Assembly: GCA_022823235.1 (NCBI GenBank)
Contig: JAJDXO010000012.1
Coordinates: 1 to 54,014, forward strand
Reading direction: 5' to 3'
Source of the DNA: Rhodospirillales bacterium
GTDB lineage: Bacteria > Pseudomonadota > Alphaproteobacteria > Rhodospirillales > UBA2165
DNA length: 54,014 bases
The notes under the pieces were generated by a model. That model saw nothing but the letters and a program-made list of their open reading frames with translations, was not told the DNA's origin and searched no databases. Of the stretch, positions 1 through 9,036 are shown piece after piece. Each line of letters starts with the position of its first letter. The first letter of the stretch is position 1. The position numbers and the translations under genes are program-made.

Positions 1-141
1 TCTGGTGCCGCATGGTGCTGGTCCTCACTCCGTGTCCAAATCGTCGGAAAACGCTTGGACACCAGTAGAATCAACACCATGCAACCTGTCCAGATATCTT
101 AACCGGACACCAGTGGGCTTGACCCGGTGATGACGACTTGC
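1..141 (-). repeat. Terminal inverted repeat: IS end inside a REP-like palindrome
   Basis: Bases 1-141 are the exact reverse complement of 53874-54014, and weaker similarity continues to about base 168. Bases 1-114 look like the end of an insertion sequence read on the minus strand: the motif TGGTGTCC occurs twice, and an ATG (reverse complement at 11-13) begins a reading frame that runs off the contig. Bases 115-134 are half of the palindrome seen complete at 30730-30752. The IS family cannot be assigned from about 114 bases; IS3-like is only a guess. A contig break at a multi-copy element is the simplest reading. Confidence 0.8.
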
Positions 142-216
142 AGGGGAGTAAGGAGTGGGGAAAGGGTGAGGGGGGAGAGGGAGTTTTGGTGAGTTAGGTC
201 ACCCCGGGCCGGCGGC

Positions 217-2145
217 TCACTCAGGCGTGTCTCCGAAAACCTCGGCGGCCGGTTTCAGGACCTTGCGCTCGTTGCCGCTCCGCCAGGTAAGGCCGGCATG
301 ATCGAAATATTCGAGAATCTCGATGGCGAGATTGCGTCCGACCCCCGAGCGGTCCCGGAAGGCGGCGGCGCCGAAGCCCTGCTCGTTGCTCTCGCGGCCC
401 AGGGCCTCGGCGATCTCGCCGAGTTCGAGGACCGCATCGGGAAGCAGAAACCGGTTCTTGGCGACGCGATAGACCAGGCCCAGCCGGGCACAGCGGACGA
501 GAAAGCTCTCCACCGCCTTGGCCGGCGACTTGATCCGCTCGGCGATGTCGTGGACCACTGGCGGCCTGGTGTGCCCGTCTTCGAGGATCGGCTTGATCCG
601 CTTCCACAGCGCTTCGTCCTTGGACGACAGTTGGGGCTCGAAGCCCGGCAGGAAGTAGCTGGCGCCCCGGTTGACGATGGTTCCGTCGGCGACCAGGGTT
701 TCGATGATGGGCGTAAACCGTTTGGCCGGCATCCGGACGCCGGTCTCGCGGCGGAGCCCGTCGGCGCTGGGCCCGGGCTTCTCGGGTGCGTTTTCGTGCC
801 ACGCCCGGAGTGCGGCCGTGATGCCGTCCCGGATTTCGGTCCAGTGCGCGGGCGCGTAGCCGGTCTCCAAATCCTCACCGGCGCGGACGATCTCGACCGC
901 GTCCCAAAGCGCGGCCTGTTCGTCGCCGTTCAGGTTCCAGCTGGCGATGAACGCCGGGAGATCGACCCCCAGCGCCTGCTGGCCGAGAAGCTTCCGGAGC
1001 GCGTCGGCTGCGGTGCGTTCCTCCATGGCGGCGATAGCGGCAAGACGTTCCGGCTTGGCGCGGCCCCGGGCGGGGCCGTGGGGGTCGAGTACCCGGCCGC
1101 CGGCGATGGTCCGGGTCGCCGACTGATCGCGAAGAATGAATCCGTCGCCGCGCAGCGCGCCGATCCGCCGGTCGAGAACGATCTGCACCAACGCGCTCCC
1201 GCCAGGCGGGATGTTCTTGTCTTCGAGGACCGCGACACGGCCCGGAATTTCGGCGGCGCCCAGATGGACATGGACCGGCGTCCAGTGCTTGAGGGATTTG
1301 GCCTCGCCCGGCAGCACCCGGAGCCGGGCATCGAACCGGGGGACGGGATCGTGGATCGCGTCGGCGACCAGCCAGTCGCCCCGATGCACGTCGTCCTTGG
1401 TGAGGTTTTGGCCGGTGATGTTGAGGGCGCAGCGCTGACCGGCCGCGCCCGCGTCGGCTTCCTCGTTCTGGGCGTGGATGCCGCGCACCCGGACGCTCCG
1501 GCCGCCGGGGGTGAGGATCAGTTGATCGCCCACGCTCACCGCGCCCGCGAACACCGAGCCGGTGACGATGAGGCCGGCGCCCTGGAGGGTGAATGCCCGG
1601 TCGACGGCGAGGCGGAAATTGCCGTGAACCTCCCGCTCGCCGATCAGCTCGGAAGCGATGGCCAGATGCTCCTTGAGTTCGTCGATCCCGTCGCCGGTCA
1701 CCGCGGACACCGGCAGGATTTCCGATCCCTCGAGGCCCGTCTCCATCAAGAGGAACTCGACCTGTTCGGTGACGTCCCCGATCCTCGCTTCGCCGACTCG
1801 GTCGATTTTGGTCAGCGCGACGACGCCTTGATCGATTCCGAGGAGGTCGAGAATCGCCAAATGCTCCTCGGTCTGCGGCATGGGTCCGTCGTCGGCGGCG
1901 ATGACCAGCAGCGCGTAATCGATGCCGGATACGCCGGCCAGCATGTTGCGGACGAAGCGCTCGTGACCCGGCACATCGACAAATCCCATGACCTTGCCGC
2001 TGGCCATCGGCTTGTAGGCGAAGCCCAGATCGATGGACATGCCGCGTTTTTTCTCTTCCGGCAGCCGGTCGGTGTCGACCCCGGTCAACGCCTGCACCAG
2101 CAGGGTCTTGCCGTGGTCGATGTGGCCGGCGGTGGCGACGATCAC
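217..2145 (-). CDS. selB: Selenocysteine-specific translation elongation factor SelB
   Basis: SelB delivers Sec-tRNA(Sec) to the ribosome at UGA codons marked by a SECIS hairpin. The 642-residue protein has the G-domain motifs GHIDHGKT (7-14), DVPGH (57-61) and TKID (112-115), then EF-Tu-like beta-barrel domains. The C-terminal part, from about residue 370, is the right size for the winged-helix repeats that bind SECIS RNA; overall length is close to E. coli SelB. The start is GTG and overlaps the selA stop as GTGA, so the two genes are translationally coupled in a selA-selB operon. Its substrates may include the two UGA-containing genes in this window. Confidence 0.96.
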   Translation of the reverse strand: MIVATAGHIDHGKTLLVQALTGVDTDRLPEEKKRGMSIDLGFAYKPMASGKVMGFVDVPGHERFVRNMLAGVSGIDYALLVIAADDGPMPQTEEHLAILDLLGIDQGVVALTKIDRVGEARIGDVTEQVEFLLMETGLEGSEILPVSAVTGDGIDELKEHLAIASELIGEREVHGNFRLAVDRAFTLQGAGLIVTGSVFAGAVSVGDQLILTPGGRSVRVRGIHAQNEEADAGAAGQRCALNITGQNLTKDDVHRGDWLVADAIHDPVPRFDARLRVLPGEAKSLKHWTPVHVHLGAAEIPGRVAVLEDKNIPPGGSALVQIVLDRRIGALRGDGFILRDQSATRTIAGGRVLDPHGPARGRAKPERLAAIAAMEERTAADALRKLLGQQALGVDLPAFIASWNLNGDEQAALWDAVEIVRAGEDLETGYAPAHWTEIRDGITAALRAWHENAPEKPGPSADGLRRETGVRMPAKRFTPIIETLVADGTIVNRGASYFLPGFEPQLSSKDEALWKRIKPILEDGHTRPPVVHDIAERIKSPAKAVESFLVRCARLGLVYRVAKNRFLLPDAVLELGEIAEALGRESNEQGFGAAAFRDRSGVGRNLAIEILEYFDHAGLTWRSGNERKVLKPAAEVFGDTPE

Positions 2146-3569
2146 TTGGACGCGCCCCCCGGCGTCAACTGATCGAGTTGGCCGAGGAAAGCCTCCACGT
2201 CCTCAAGGCAGCGGAGATCGAGAAGGAAGGCGCCTTCGTGAACCCGGCCAATGACCGGAATGGGGAGCGATCGGAACGCCTTGGCGATTCGATTGAGCGC
2301 GGCACCGCCGCCCCGCCTGCCGGTTGACGGGGTAATGCTGAGGGCGACGCTGTCCAGCCGCTCCACCGGCAAGGACCCGCTGCCGATCTGGCTCTGGCAG
2401 CCGACCAGCTCGACTGCGGCGATCCCGTCAAGCGCCCGGGACACCGGATCGACGATCCGCCTGCCGGTCGCGGCAATTTCATCGGCTTGGCGCGTCAGCA
2501 GCCTGAGCACCGGCATGCGCTCCACGAGGCGGTCGGGGTCGAGATAGAGGCGGAGCACGGCGCTCAGCGCCGCCATGGTCACCTTGTCGATCCGCAAGGC
2601 CCGCTTCATCGGGTTCTTCTTGATTTTGTCGATCAGTTCCCTTTTGCCGACGATCATGCCGGCCTGCGGCCCGCCCAGCAGCTTGTCGCCGGAAAACGTC
2701 ACCACGGACATGCCCTGGGCCAGCGCTTCGGCCGCCGTCGGTTCGTGGGGCAGGCCGAATTGGGTGAGGTCCACCAACGTGCCGCTGCCGAGATCATCGA
2801 CGCAGGGAATGCCGTGTTTCCGCGCCAGCGCGGCGAGTTCGGCGTCGCCCACCTCCTTGGTGAAGCCCTGCACTTCGTAGTTGGAGGTATGGACCTTCAA
2901 CAACAACGCCGTCCTGCCGCTGATGGCGTCTTCGAAATCCTTCAGATGCGTCCGGTTGGTGGTCCCGACCTCATGCATCTTGCAGCCGGCCCGGCGGATG
3001 ATGTCCGGCATGCGGAACGAGCCGCCGATCTCCACCAGCTGGCCGCGGGAGACGGGAACCTCCTTGCCCTTGGCCAACGTATTGAGGACCAGCAGGACCG
3101 CCGCCGCGTTGTTGTTCACCACCGTCGCCGCCTCGGCGCCGGTCAACTCGGCCAGCAGGCCGTCCACGTGAACGTCCCGGTCGCCCCGCCTGCCGCTTTC
3201 CAAATCGTATTCCAGGTTGGAGGCGCCGCCGGCAACGAGGGTCATGGCCTCGATCGCCTCCCGCGGCAGGGGTGCGCGGCCCAGGTTGGTGTGTAGGACC
3301 GTGCCCGTCAGGTTGAAGACCTTCTTGAGCGACGGCGCCGATTTGGCCGCCAGCAGATCGGCGACGGACGCCAGCACGGCCTCTTCCGCGGTATCGGCCT
3401 CCCCGCCGGCGCCGGGGAGGCGTTGCCGCAACTCGTCGATGACGGCGCGGACGGCATCCGTGGTCGCCGCACGGCCGTAGGCCTCGGCCAGCGCCCGGCC
3501 GTCATCATGGCGCAGCAGTTTATCTACCGACGGCAACACGGCCCGCAGCGGTTTGGAGGTCTCTGTCAT
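2142..3569 (-). CDS. selA: L-seryl-tRNA(Sec) selenium transferase SelA
   Basis: SelA is the PLP enzyme that converts Ser-tRNA(Sec) to Sec-tRNA(Sec) using selenophosphate. The 475-residue protein has the typical N-terminal helical domain and a fold-type I PLP core. The PLP lysine is K296 in [12 protein letters not shown], and an HTNLGR stretch at 93-98 fits the family. It starts with ATG, and its TGA stop overlaps the GTG of selB. It is divergent from the selenoprotein gene at 3745, with about 175 bp between them. selD and the tRNA gene selC are not visible in the window and must lie elsewhere in the genome. Confidence 0.96.
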   Translation of the reverse strand: MTETSKPLRAVLPSVDKLLRHDDGRALAEAYGRAATTDAVRAVIDELRQRLPGAGGEADTAEEAVLASVADLLAAKSAPSLKKVFNLTGTVLHTNLGRAPLPREAIEAMTLVAGGASNLEYDLESGRRGDRDVHVDGLLAELTGAEAATVVNNNAAAVLLVLNTLAKGKEVPVSRGQLVEIGGSFRMPDIIRRAGCKMHEVGTTNRTHLKDFEDAISGRTALLLKVHTSNYEVQGFTKEVGDAELAALARKHGIPCVDDLGSGTLVDLTQFGLPHEPTAAEALAQGMSVVTFSGDKLLGGPQAGMIVGKRELIDKIKKNPMKRALRIDKVTMAALSAVLRLYLDPDRLVERMPVLRLLTRQADEIAATGRRIVDPVSRALDGIAAVELVGCQSQIGSGSLPVERLDSVALSITPSTGRRGGGAALNRIAKAFRSLPIPVIGRVHEGAFLLDLRCLEDVEAFLGQLDQLTPGGASK

Positions 3570-3675
3570 GGTCCAACAGACGCCCGATTTCCTTGAGTCC
3601 CCGGAGGCTATTTCGCCGCTTTGGACCCGTCAAGGTTCCCAAACAGTGGCCAGCGCACCAAAGGGAGAGCGGGGT

Positions 3676-3704
3676 TTGACAGGAATTTTGAATTCCGATC
3701 TAGT
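3676..3704 (+). promoter_or_regulatory. Candidate sigma-70 promoter with palindromic operator
   Basis: A perfect -35 TTGACA (3676-3681) is followed by a 17-bp spacer and TCTAGT (3699-3704), which matches 4 of 6 bases of TATAAT. The spacer holds a perfect inverted repeat, GGAATT-TTG-AATTCC (3682-3696), placed where a repressor could block RNA polymerase. It would drive the selenoprotein gene starting at 3745. No regulator gene is adjacent. Confidence 0.5.
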
Positions 3705-3744
3705 CCCGGCAGCGAATTCATTAACTCATTGGATGGGGTGATAC

Positions 3745-4947
3745 ATGGTTAGGATGGACGCGCTGGCGCCCGCGATGGCGCAGCGGATGACCGACCTGGT
3801 ACTGCCGGAGGTCGAGAGCGGCGCCTGGAGCGAGGCGAAGCCGCTCAACGAAATGCGGGTGGCGATTGTCTCTTCCGCCGGACTTCATCTCAAGACCGAC
3901 CGCCCGTTTTTCAGAGGCGACGTGGATTATCGCGTCATTCCCTCCGATACGGACGGCGCGGACCTGTTCATGAGCCACGTTTCGTCCAACTATGACCGGT
4001 CGGGGTTTCAGGAAGACATCAACGTGTCCTTCCCGATTGATCGAATCAGGGAACTCGCCGAAGAAGGCTTCATCGGCTCGATCGCGAGGAATCATATCTC
4101 GTTCATGGGCGCGACGGACCCCACCGGCATGGAGCAGAATGCCAAGGAGGTCGCGGCAATTCTCAGAGAGGACAACGTCGACGCGGTCGCCCTGTCGGGC
4201 GTCTGACCCATGTGCACGCGCGCCGTGAGCGTGCTGGCCAACTACCTCGAGCGGGAAGGCTTCGTGACGGCGATCATCAGCCTGATCAAGCTCCATACCG
4301 AGAAGATCGGCGTGCCGAGGGGGCTCGCCGTGCCGTTCGAGTTGGGCCGCCCTTATGGCGCGCCGACCGACGCCGAGTTCCAGAAACAGGTGCTGAAGCA
4401 GCAGCTCAAGCTCATGGAGAGCCCCTCGGGGCCCGTACTGGCGGACTTCGACGACGACCCGCCGGACGGCAAGCCGGCCCGCGACTGGGCCTGCGCCGTC
4501 GAGCTGCCGCCGGTGTTCGAGGACACCGACGATCTGGCCGGCCTCAGAGCCGCGATGAACGCCGAGATCGAAGCCCTCCGTCCGGCTTATGAAAAGGCCA
4601 AGGCCCGCCGCGGGAGAACCACCGTCGGCGTCAGCGCGATGAATATCGAAATGGCAAGCGAATTGCTCCTGGCCTTCGTCGAGGACGAGGGTATCCGCAG
4701 TCCCAATCCGGAGTTCCCCCTGGCCATGGCGCTGAAACTCGCCAGCGAGGACTTCAAGGCCTACTACTCGGAGGCCGTGGCGGCCGAAGGCTGCATCGCA
4801 TCGAGCATGCAGATCGCCGATTGGTTCTGGAACGAAACCTCCGGCGCCAAGGTGATGGCCGCGTTCAAGAAGGCCTGCGACGAGGCCTCGGACGAGAAAA
4901 TCGTCGATATGGCCTGGGGCGTCGCCCCCGGCGGACGCCTGCCGTAG
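3745..4947 (+). CDS. Selenoprotein of the glycine/sarcosine/betaine/D-proline reductase B family (UGA = Sec)
   Basis: A frame opens at ATG 3745, meets TGA at 4204-4206 and continues without interruption to TAG at 4945-4947, giving 400 residues if UGA is read as selenocysteine (U154). The two halves belong to one protein. The N-terminal half has the family features SHVSSNYD, FPIDR and GSIARNHISFMG. After the UGA come PMC and VPRGLAVPFELGRPYGAP, also typical of the family. The redox motif is U154-P-M-C157 (UxxC). Sec near residue 150 resembles PrdB of D-proline reductase more than GrdB, but a C-terminal region of about 240 residues follows. No PrdA, GrdA or GrdE partner is in the window, so substrate and partner are unknown. 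Location is presumably cytoplasmic. The divergent selAB operon supports the Sec reading. Confidence 0.9.
4207..4234 (+). promoter_or_regulatory. Putative bacterial SECIS element of the reductase-like selenoprotein
   Basis: Directly after the UGA (4204-4206), GCACGC (4214-4219) can pair with GCGTGC (4229-4234), leaving a 9-base loop (4220-4228). The loop region includes CCGTGAG (4223-4229), beginning 16 bases after the UGA. Position and size fit bacterial SECIS hairpins, which lie in the coding sequence just 3' of the UGA. Fold read by eye, no energy computed. Confidence 0.65.
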
Positions 4948-5205
4948 GGTCTGTATTCGACTAAGCCGCCCTACGAGTGTTGCGGCGGTGAGGTCAGCGC
5001 AACACAAAACCCCCTCTCCCCTGGCGGGAGAGGGATGCGAAGGCTTGGCGAGCGAAGCGAGCCTAGCCATAGCTGGGTGAGGGGGAGTGTCGATACACCC
5101 CCACCCTCATCTTCACCCCCACCCCAACCCTCCCCCGTCAAGGGGGAGGGAGTTTCAGTGGGTTCCCTCGCCCCCGTCAGGGGGAGAAGGACAGGATGAG
5201 GGAGT
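4948..5205. repeat. Dispersed intergenic repeat, copy 1
   Basis: This copy is closely similar to 11150-11440 in the same orientation and to 43838-44130 in the opposite one. It has C/T-rich palindromic blocks (CCCCTCTCCCCTGGCGGGAG near 5012), a GCGAAGGCTTGGCGAGCGAAG stretch near 5037 and a CCCCCGTCAAGGGGGAGGGAG block near 5132. It begins immediately at the TAG of the selenoprotein gene with GGTCTGTATTCGACTA. No coding capacity is evident. The many inverted repeats could form RNA hairpins or act as a transcription barrier. Confidence 0.8.
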
Positions 5206-5230
5206 CGCAAAAACGAGAAGCCCCTACGCG

Positions 5231-6085
5231 TCAGCCGTCGATCACCGGGTTTTCGAGTACGCCGATCCCGGTGATCTCGACGGTGCAGACGTCGCCCGGT
5301 TTCATGTACCAGGGCGGGTTGCGGCGCGATCCGACCCCGCCCGGCGTTCCGGTGGCGATTACGTCGCCCGGGTTCAGGGCAACGGCCGTCGACAGGTAGT
5401 TGATCAGCTTGTCGATCTTGTGATCCATCGCGGCGATGCCGGTGTGCTGAACCTGCTCCCCATTGATCCGGGTGGTCAGCTCATGGGCGTAAGGATCACC
5501 GAACTCGTCGGGGGTCACCATCCACGGACCGAACCCGCCCGTGTCCTGGAAGTTCTTACCCGGTCCGAATTGGCTGGTGTGCCGCTGCCATTCGCGGACC
5601 GAGCCGTCGTTGTAGATGGAATAGCCGGCGATGTGGTCAAACGCCCTTTCCCTGGGGATGGCGCGGCCCCGCCTGCCGATAATGACCGCAAGCTCGCCTT
5701 CCCAGTCCAGCGTATCGGAGAAGCTCGGGCGAACCATGGGGTCGCCGTGCGCGATCTGGGCCTCGGCGATGCGCAGGAAGATCATCGGCTCTTCCTGGGC
5801 GCCCCGCCCGGTCTCATCCTGGTGGTCCTTGTAGTTGACCCCGACGCACCAGATGGCCTTGGGATTGGGAACCACGGGCAGCAGCTTCACGTCCGCCAGC
5901 GTCATCTCGACGGGCTTTCCGTCGGCGGCGCCCCTCAAGGCGTCGATGGCGCCGTCCTGTTCCAGCAACCCCAGCATCGTGGCGGGCAGATCGGCGGCGA
6001 CGCTCGCGGCCGGCACGAAACCGCTGTCGTCAACCATGACCCCGACGCCCTCGGCGCCATTCAGTTCATAGGAAATGAGTCTCAC
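5231..6085 (-). CDS. Fumarylacetoacetate hydrolase (FAH) family protein
   Basis: FAH-fold enzymes cleave or isomerise C-C bonds of 2,4-diketo or 2-oxo acids in aromatic and sugar-acid catabolism. The 284-residue protein shows VGVNYKDH (81-88), the metal-binding WEGELAVIIG block (128-137; E129 and E131 likely ligands) with D160, FGPGK (173-177) and TGTPGGVG near the C-terminus. It starts at ATG 6085, 20 bases after the ThDP enzyme gene, and is probably the last gene of the run sat - ThDP enzyme - FAH. The substrate is not identifiable from sequence; 2-hydroxyhepta-2,4-diene-dioate isomerase and ureidoglycolate lyase relatives share these motifs. Confidence 0.88.
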   Translation of the reverse strand: MRLISYELNGAEGVGVMVDDSGFVPAASVAADLPATMLGLLEQDGAIDALRGAADGKPVEMTLADVKLLPVVPNPKAIWCVGVNYKDHQDETGRGAQEEPMIFLRIAEAQIAHGDPMVRPSFSDTLDWEGELAVIIGRRGRAIPRERAFDHIAGYSIYNDGSVREWQRHTSQFGPGKNFQDTGGFGPWMVTPDEFGDPYAHELTTRINGEQVQHTGIAAMDHKIDKLINYLSTAVALNPGDVIATGTPGGVGSRRNPPWYMKPGDVCTVEITGIGVLENPVIDG

Positions 6086-6105
6086 GAGTATCTCCGTCGT
6101 TCGGT

Positions 6106-7743
6106 TCAGTCCGCGCCGCCGCGCATCCGGTAGCGCCGCTCCAGCGGCCTCCAGTCGGGCAGCTCGTCGAAGGGCACGTCGATCAGCACGGGCGCGTCGG
6201 CGGCAAACGCTTCATCGAGCTTGTCCCCCAGATCCTCGGGGCTCTCCGCCCTCAACCCCATGGCGCCGAAGGATTCGGCAAATTTGACAAAGTCCGGATT
6301 GGCGAGATCCCAGGCGATGAGCCGGCCGCCGAAATCCATGGATTGATTCTTCTTCACGTTGCCATAGGCGCCGTTGTTGAAAATCAGCGTGACGGTGTTG
6401 ATGCCGTGGCGAACCGCGGTCGAGAGCTCGGTGGCGGCGAACATGAAGCCGCCGTCGCCGGTGACGCTGATGACCTTCTTGTCCGGGTGGGCGACCTGGG
6501 CGCCAAGCGCCGTCGGGAAGCCATACCCCAGGGTTCCCTGCACACCCGGCTGGATATTGGTGCGCGGCCCGTAGGTGGGGAACCCCCACCAGCTGTAAAA
6601 GCCCATTTGGGTGACGCCGAAGCAGATAATGCCGTCCTCGGGCAAGCGGCTGCGAATCGCATCCCCATAGGCAACCTGCCCGGGCAGGGTTTCGGCCAGC
6701 TCCTTCCGCGCCGCCTTCTGCAGATCTTCATACTCGCCCTTGCGCGACTCGCGGGCGCGGTTGTGCCGGGAAAGCCGATCCGCCATCGCACCGAGGGCGG
6801 GCTGCCCGTGCGCCACCAGATGCACATCCGGTTTCCATCGGGCCACCGATTGTTCGGGGTCCGGGTCCACCCGGATCAGCTTCACGTCGTCATCCCAGCC
6901 CCACTGGGTAATCGGCAACAGCATCTTCGTGCCCACGGCCAGGGCGACATCCACCTTCGGCCAGACATGGGACGCGGCAATGGTGTTTTGCGCCAGATAG
7001 TGCCGGGCATCCACCGCGCCCAATCCTTGAGGGCTCATGAACACCGGCGCCTGCAGCGCTTCGGCGAGCTCCAACAGTTCGGCCTCGGCACCGAAGATGC
7101 CGCCGCCGACGAATATCGCCGGGTTCTCCGCATTGCCGAGCAAAACGGCCGCCTGCTCGATCAGGTCGGGGTCCGGCTCCATCCGCGGGTAATTGTCCGG
7201 CCGGTCCAGGAACTCGACCTCGGCTTCCCGGCGCATCACATCAGGCGCCATTTCGAGGAATACCGGCCGGTTGCGTCCGGTGTTCATTTGCCGGAACGCT
7301 TCCGCAACCAGGGCCGGGGCTTCCTGGGGGGTCTCCGCCCGCGCCTGCCATTTGGTCATGGCGGACATGAGGCCCTTCTGATCCTTCATCTCGTGCAGCA
7401 GGCCGACGCCCTTGTCGATGGCGCCGCTGGGAATTTGCCCGCCGATGCACAGCATTTTGGTTCCGAGGCTGTATCCCGTGAGCAGGGCGGCGCCGGCGTT
7501 CAACACGCCCGGCCCGGGAACGACGGCGCACACCCCTTCCCGGCCCGTGGAGTGGGCGTACCCCAATGCCATGTAGGCCGCGCCCTGCTCGTGCCGGGTA
7601 TGCACGACGCGCAGCCGGTCCTGCTCGGGATGAAAACTGTCGAACAACGGATCAAGCTGGGCGCCGGGCAGCCCGAATACGGTATCGACACCGTGGCCAA
7701 TGATTGATTTCGTCAGTGCCGCCGCGCCGGTCAGTTTCGCCAC
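6106..7743 (-). CDS. Thiamine diphosphate-dependent enzyme, acetolactate synthase large-subunit-like
   Basis: The protein is a ThDP-dependent decarboxylase or carboligase of about 545 residues. The cofactor-activating glutamate is E52 (HTRHEQGAAYMALGYA), and the Mg/ThDP motif runs from GDG (429-431) to NN (456-457). The GTG start at 7743 was chosen because it is preceded by a GGGGGG Shine-Dalgarno-like run and falls just after the sat stop; the frame stays open to 7992 but would overlap sat and lacks family similarity there. The gene is 17 bases downstream of sat and 20 upstream of the FAH gene. No small regulatory subunit (ilvN) is adjacent, so true acetolactate synthase is less likely than a catabolic relative. 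Confidence 0.85.
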   Translation of the reverse strand: MAKLTGAAALTKSIIGHGVDTVFGLPGAQLDPLFDSFHPEQDRLRVVHTRHEQGAAYMALGYAHSTGREGVCAVVPGPGVLNAGAALLTGYSLGTKMLCIGGQIPSGAIDKGVGLLHEMKDQKGLMSAMTKWQARAETPQEAPALVAEAFRQMNTGRNRPVFLEMAPDVMRREAEVEFLDRPDNYPRMEPDPDLIEQAAVLLGNAENPAIFVGGGIFGAEAELLELAEALQAPVFMSPQGLGAVDARHYLAQNTIAASHVWPKVDVALAVGTKMLLPITQWGWDDDVKLIRVDPDPEQSVARWKPDVHLVAHGQPALGAMADRLSRHNRARESRKGEYEDLQKAARKELAETLPGQVAYGDAIRSRLPEDGIICFGVTQMGFYSWWGFPTYGPRTNIQPGVQGTLGYGFPTALGAQVAHPDKKVISVTGDGGFMFAATELSTAVRHGINTVTLIFNNGAYGNVKKNQSMDFGGRLIAWDLANPDFVKFAESFGAMGLRAESPEDLGDKLDEAFAADAPVLIDVPFDELPDWRPLERRYRMRGGAD

Positions 7744-7760
7744 GAGTCCGGTCCCCCCGC

Positions 7761-8933
7761 TCAATTTTGGCTGATGTAAAACTCGCGCAGTATAGCCACC
7801 ACTTCCGGCCGGCTGAACTCCGGCGGGATATCCTCGCCGCCGGCCAGCATCTCCCGCTGGCGGGTTCCGGAGATCTGGATCCTGTGTTCGTCGCCGTGGG
7901 GGCAGGAACGCGCCGTCGCCATACCGCCGCAGGCCCTGCAGTAAAACGTGATGTCGATTTTGAGGGGATGAATTTCGATCGCGCCGTCCCACAGGGTGTC
8001 GAAGATATTCTGGGCATCGAACGGCCCGTAATAGCTGCCGACGCCCGCGTGGTCCCGCCCGACGATCAAATGCGAGCAGCCGTAGTTCTGCCGGACCACG
8101 GCGTGCAGCAGCGCTTCGCGGGGTCCCGCATAACGCATCTCCAGGGGGACGCCGGCCTGGATGGCGGTTCCCCCGGCGAAGTAGTTGCTGATCATCGCAT
8201 CGATGGCCTTGACCCGGATCTCCGCGGGAATGTCTCCGGGCTTGAGCTTGCCCAGCACCTGATGAATGAAAACGCCGTCGGTCACCTCGATGGCGATTTT
8301 CACCAGGTGCTCGTGACTCCGGTGCATGGGGTTCCGGGTATTGAAGGCGGCGACGCGGGTCCAGCCCAATTCCTCGAACAGCGCCCGGCTTTCGCGGGGA
8401 TAAACGCAGAGGTCGGGATACCGCGCCCGGAACGGCCCCTCGTCGAGGACGGTCACCGTCCCGCCGAGATTTATCGGCGGCTGGCCGAGAACCTTTTCGA
8501 CCCCGGGATGGGCCGGGTCTTCAGTCTTGAAGACATTCGCATTCTCGAATGCGTGATCCGGTTCGTACCGGTCCGACACCTCCATGGTGCCCATGACGGT
8601 GCCGGTCTCGCCGTCAACCAGTGCGACTTCATCCCCATCGCCGATGGTCTCCGCCAGGTCCCCGGTCACCGACAGGGTGATCGGAATGGGCCAGAACGTT
8701 CCGTCGGCCATTTTCATGTCCCCGGCGACGCCTCGCCAGTCGGCCTCCCCCATGAAGCCGGTCAGCGGCGTATAGGCCCCCATGCCCATTAGAATGAGGT
8801 CGGATGTCTCGCGGCTGGACATGGGAACCTGGACGAGGCTTGCGGCGGCGGCCCGGCGCGCCTTGCGCTCGGATTCTTCAATCAGCAACGGGCGCAGGCC
8901 GTCTCCACCATGGGGAGAAATCAGGTGCGGCAT
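7761..8933 (-). CDS. sat: Sulfate adenylyltransferase (ATP sulfurylase), monofunctional Sat type
   Basis: Sat makes adenylyl sulfate from sulfate and ATP, the first step of sulfate activation. The 390-residue length fits the single-domain homo-oligomeric type without APS kinase. The ATP-binding motifs TRNPMHRSHE (199-208) and GRDHAGVG (292-299) are intact. A cluster C332, C335, C344 with H346 near the C-terminus is a likely zinc site. The start at ATG 8933 is used rather than the upstream extension to 9014, whose residues do not resemble the family. Siroheme genes (cobA, cbiX) at 20.3-21.8 kb would serve the later sulfite reductase step. APS/PAPS reductase and sulfite reductase genes are not in the window. 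Confidence 0.95.
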   Translation of the reverse strand: MPHLISPHGGDGLRPLLIEESERKARRAAAASLVQVPMSSRETSDLILMGMGAYTPLTGFMGEADWRGVAGDMKMADGTFWPIPITLSVTGDLAETIGDGDEVALVDGETGTVMGTMEVSDRYEPDHAFENANVFKTEDPAHPGVEKVLGQPPINLGGTVTVLDEGPFRARYPDLCVYPRESRALFEELGWTRVAAFNTRNPMHRSHEHLVKIAIEVTDGVFIHQVLGKLKPGDIPAEIRVKAIDAMISNYFAGGTAIQAGVPLEMRYAGPREALLHAVVRQNYGCSHLIVGRDHAGVGSYYGPFDAQNIFDTLWDGAIEIHPLKIDITFYCRACGGMATARSCPHGDEHRIQISGTRQREMLAGGEDIPPEFSRPEVVAILREFYISQN

Positions 8934-9036
8934 TGTGGCTCCGGGTTCGGCTGGCGGGGAAACGGTGAAGGTCGAATTCGGCGCTCTTATTGTCCGGCGG
9001 CGCGGCAACGTCAAGCACTACCGACGGACAAGCCGC

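Noticed and set aside
1-216. selC (tRNA-Sec) next to selB
   Set aside because: I looked for a long-variable-arm tRNA in the gaps around selA and selB and saw no matching acceptor stem or TCA anticodon arm.
5000-5205. C/T-rich repeat blocks as CRISPR-like arrays or clustered terminators
   Set aside because: There is no regular repeat-spacer pattern and no T-tract after the stems; the same block recurs as a dispersed element.
7744-7992. Extended N-terminus of the ThDP enzyme
   Set aside because: The extra 83 residues overlap sat in another frame and do not resemble the family; GTG 7743 has a good ribosome site.
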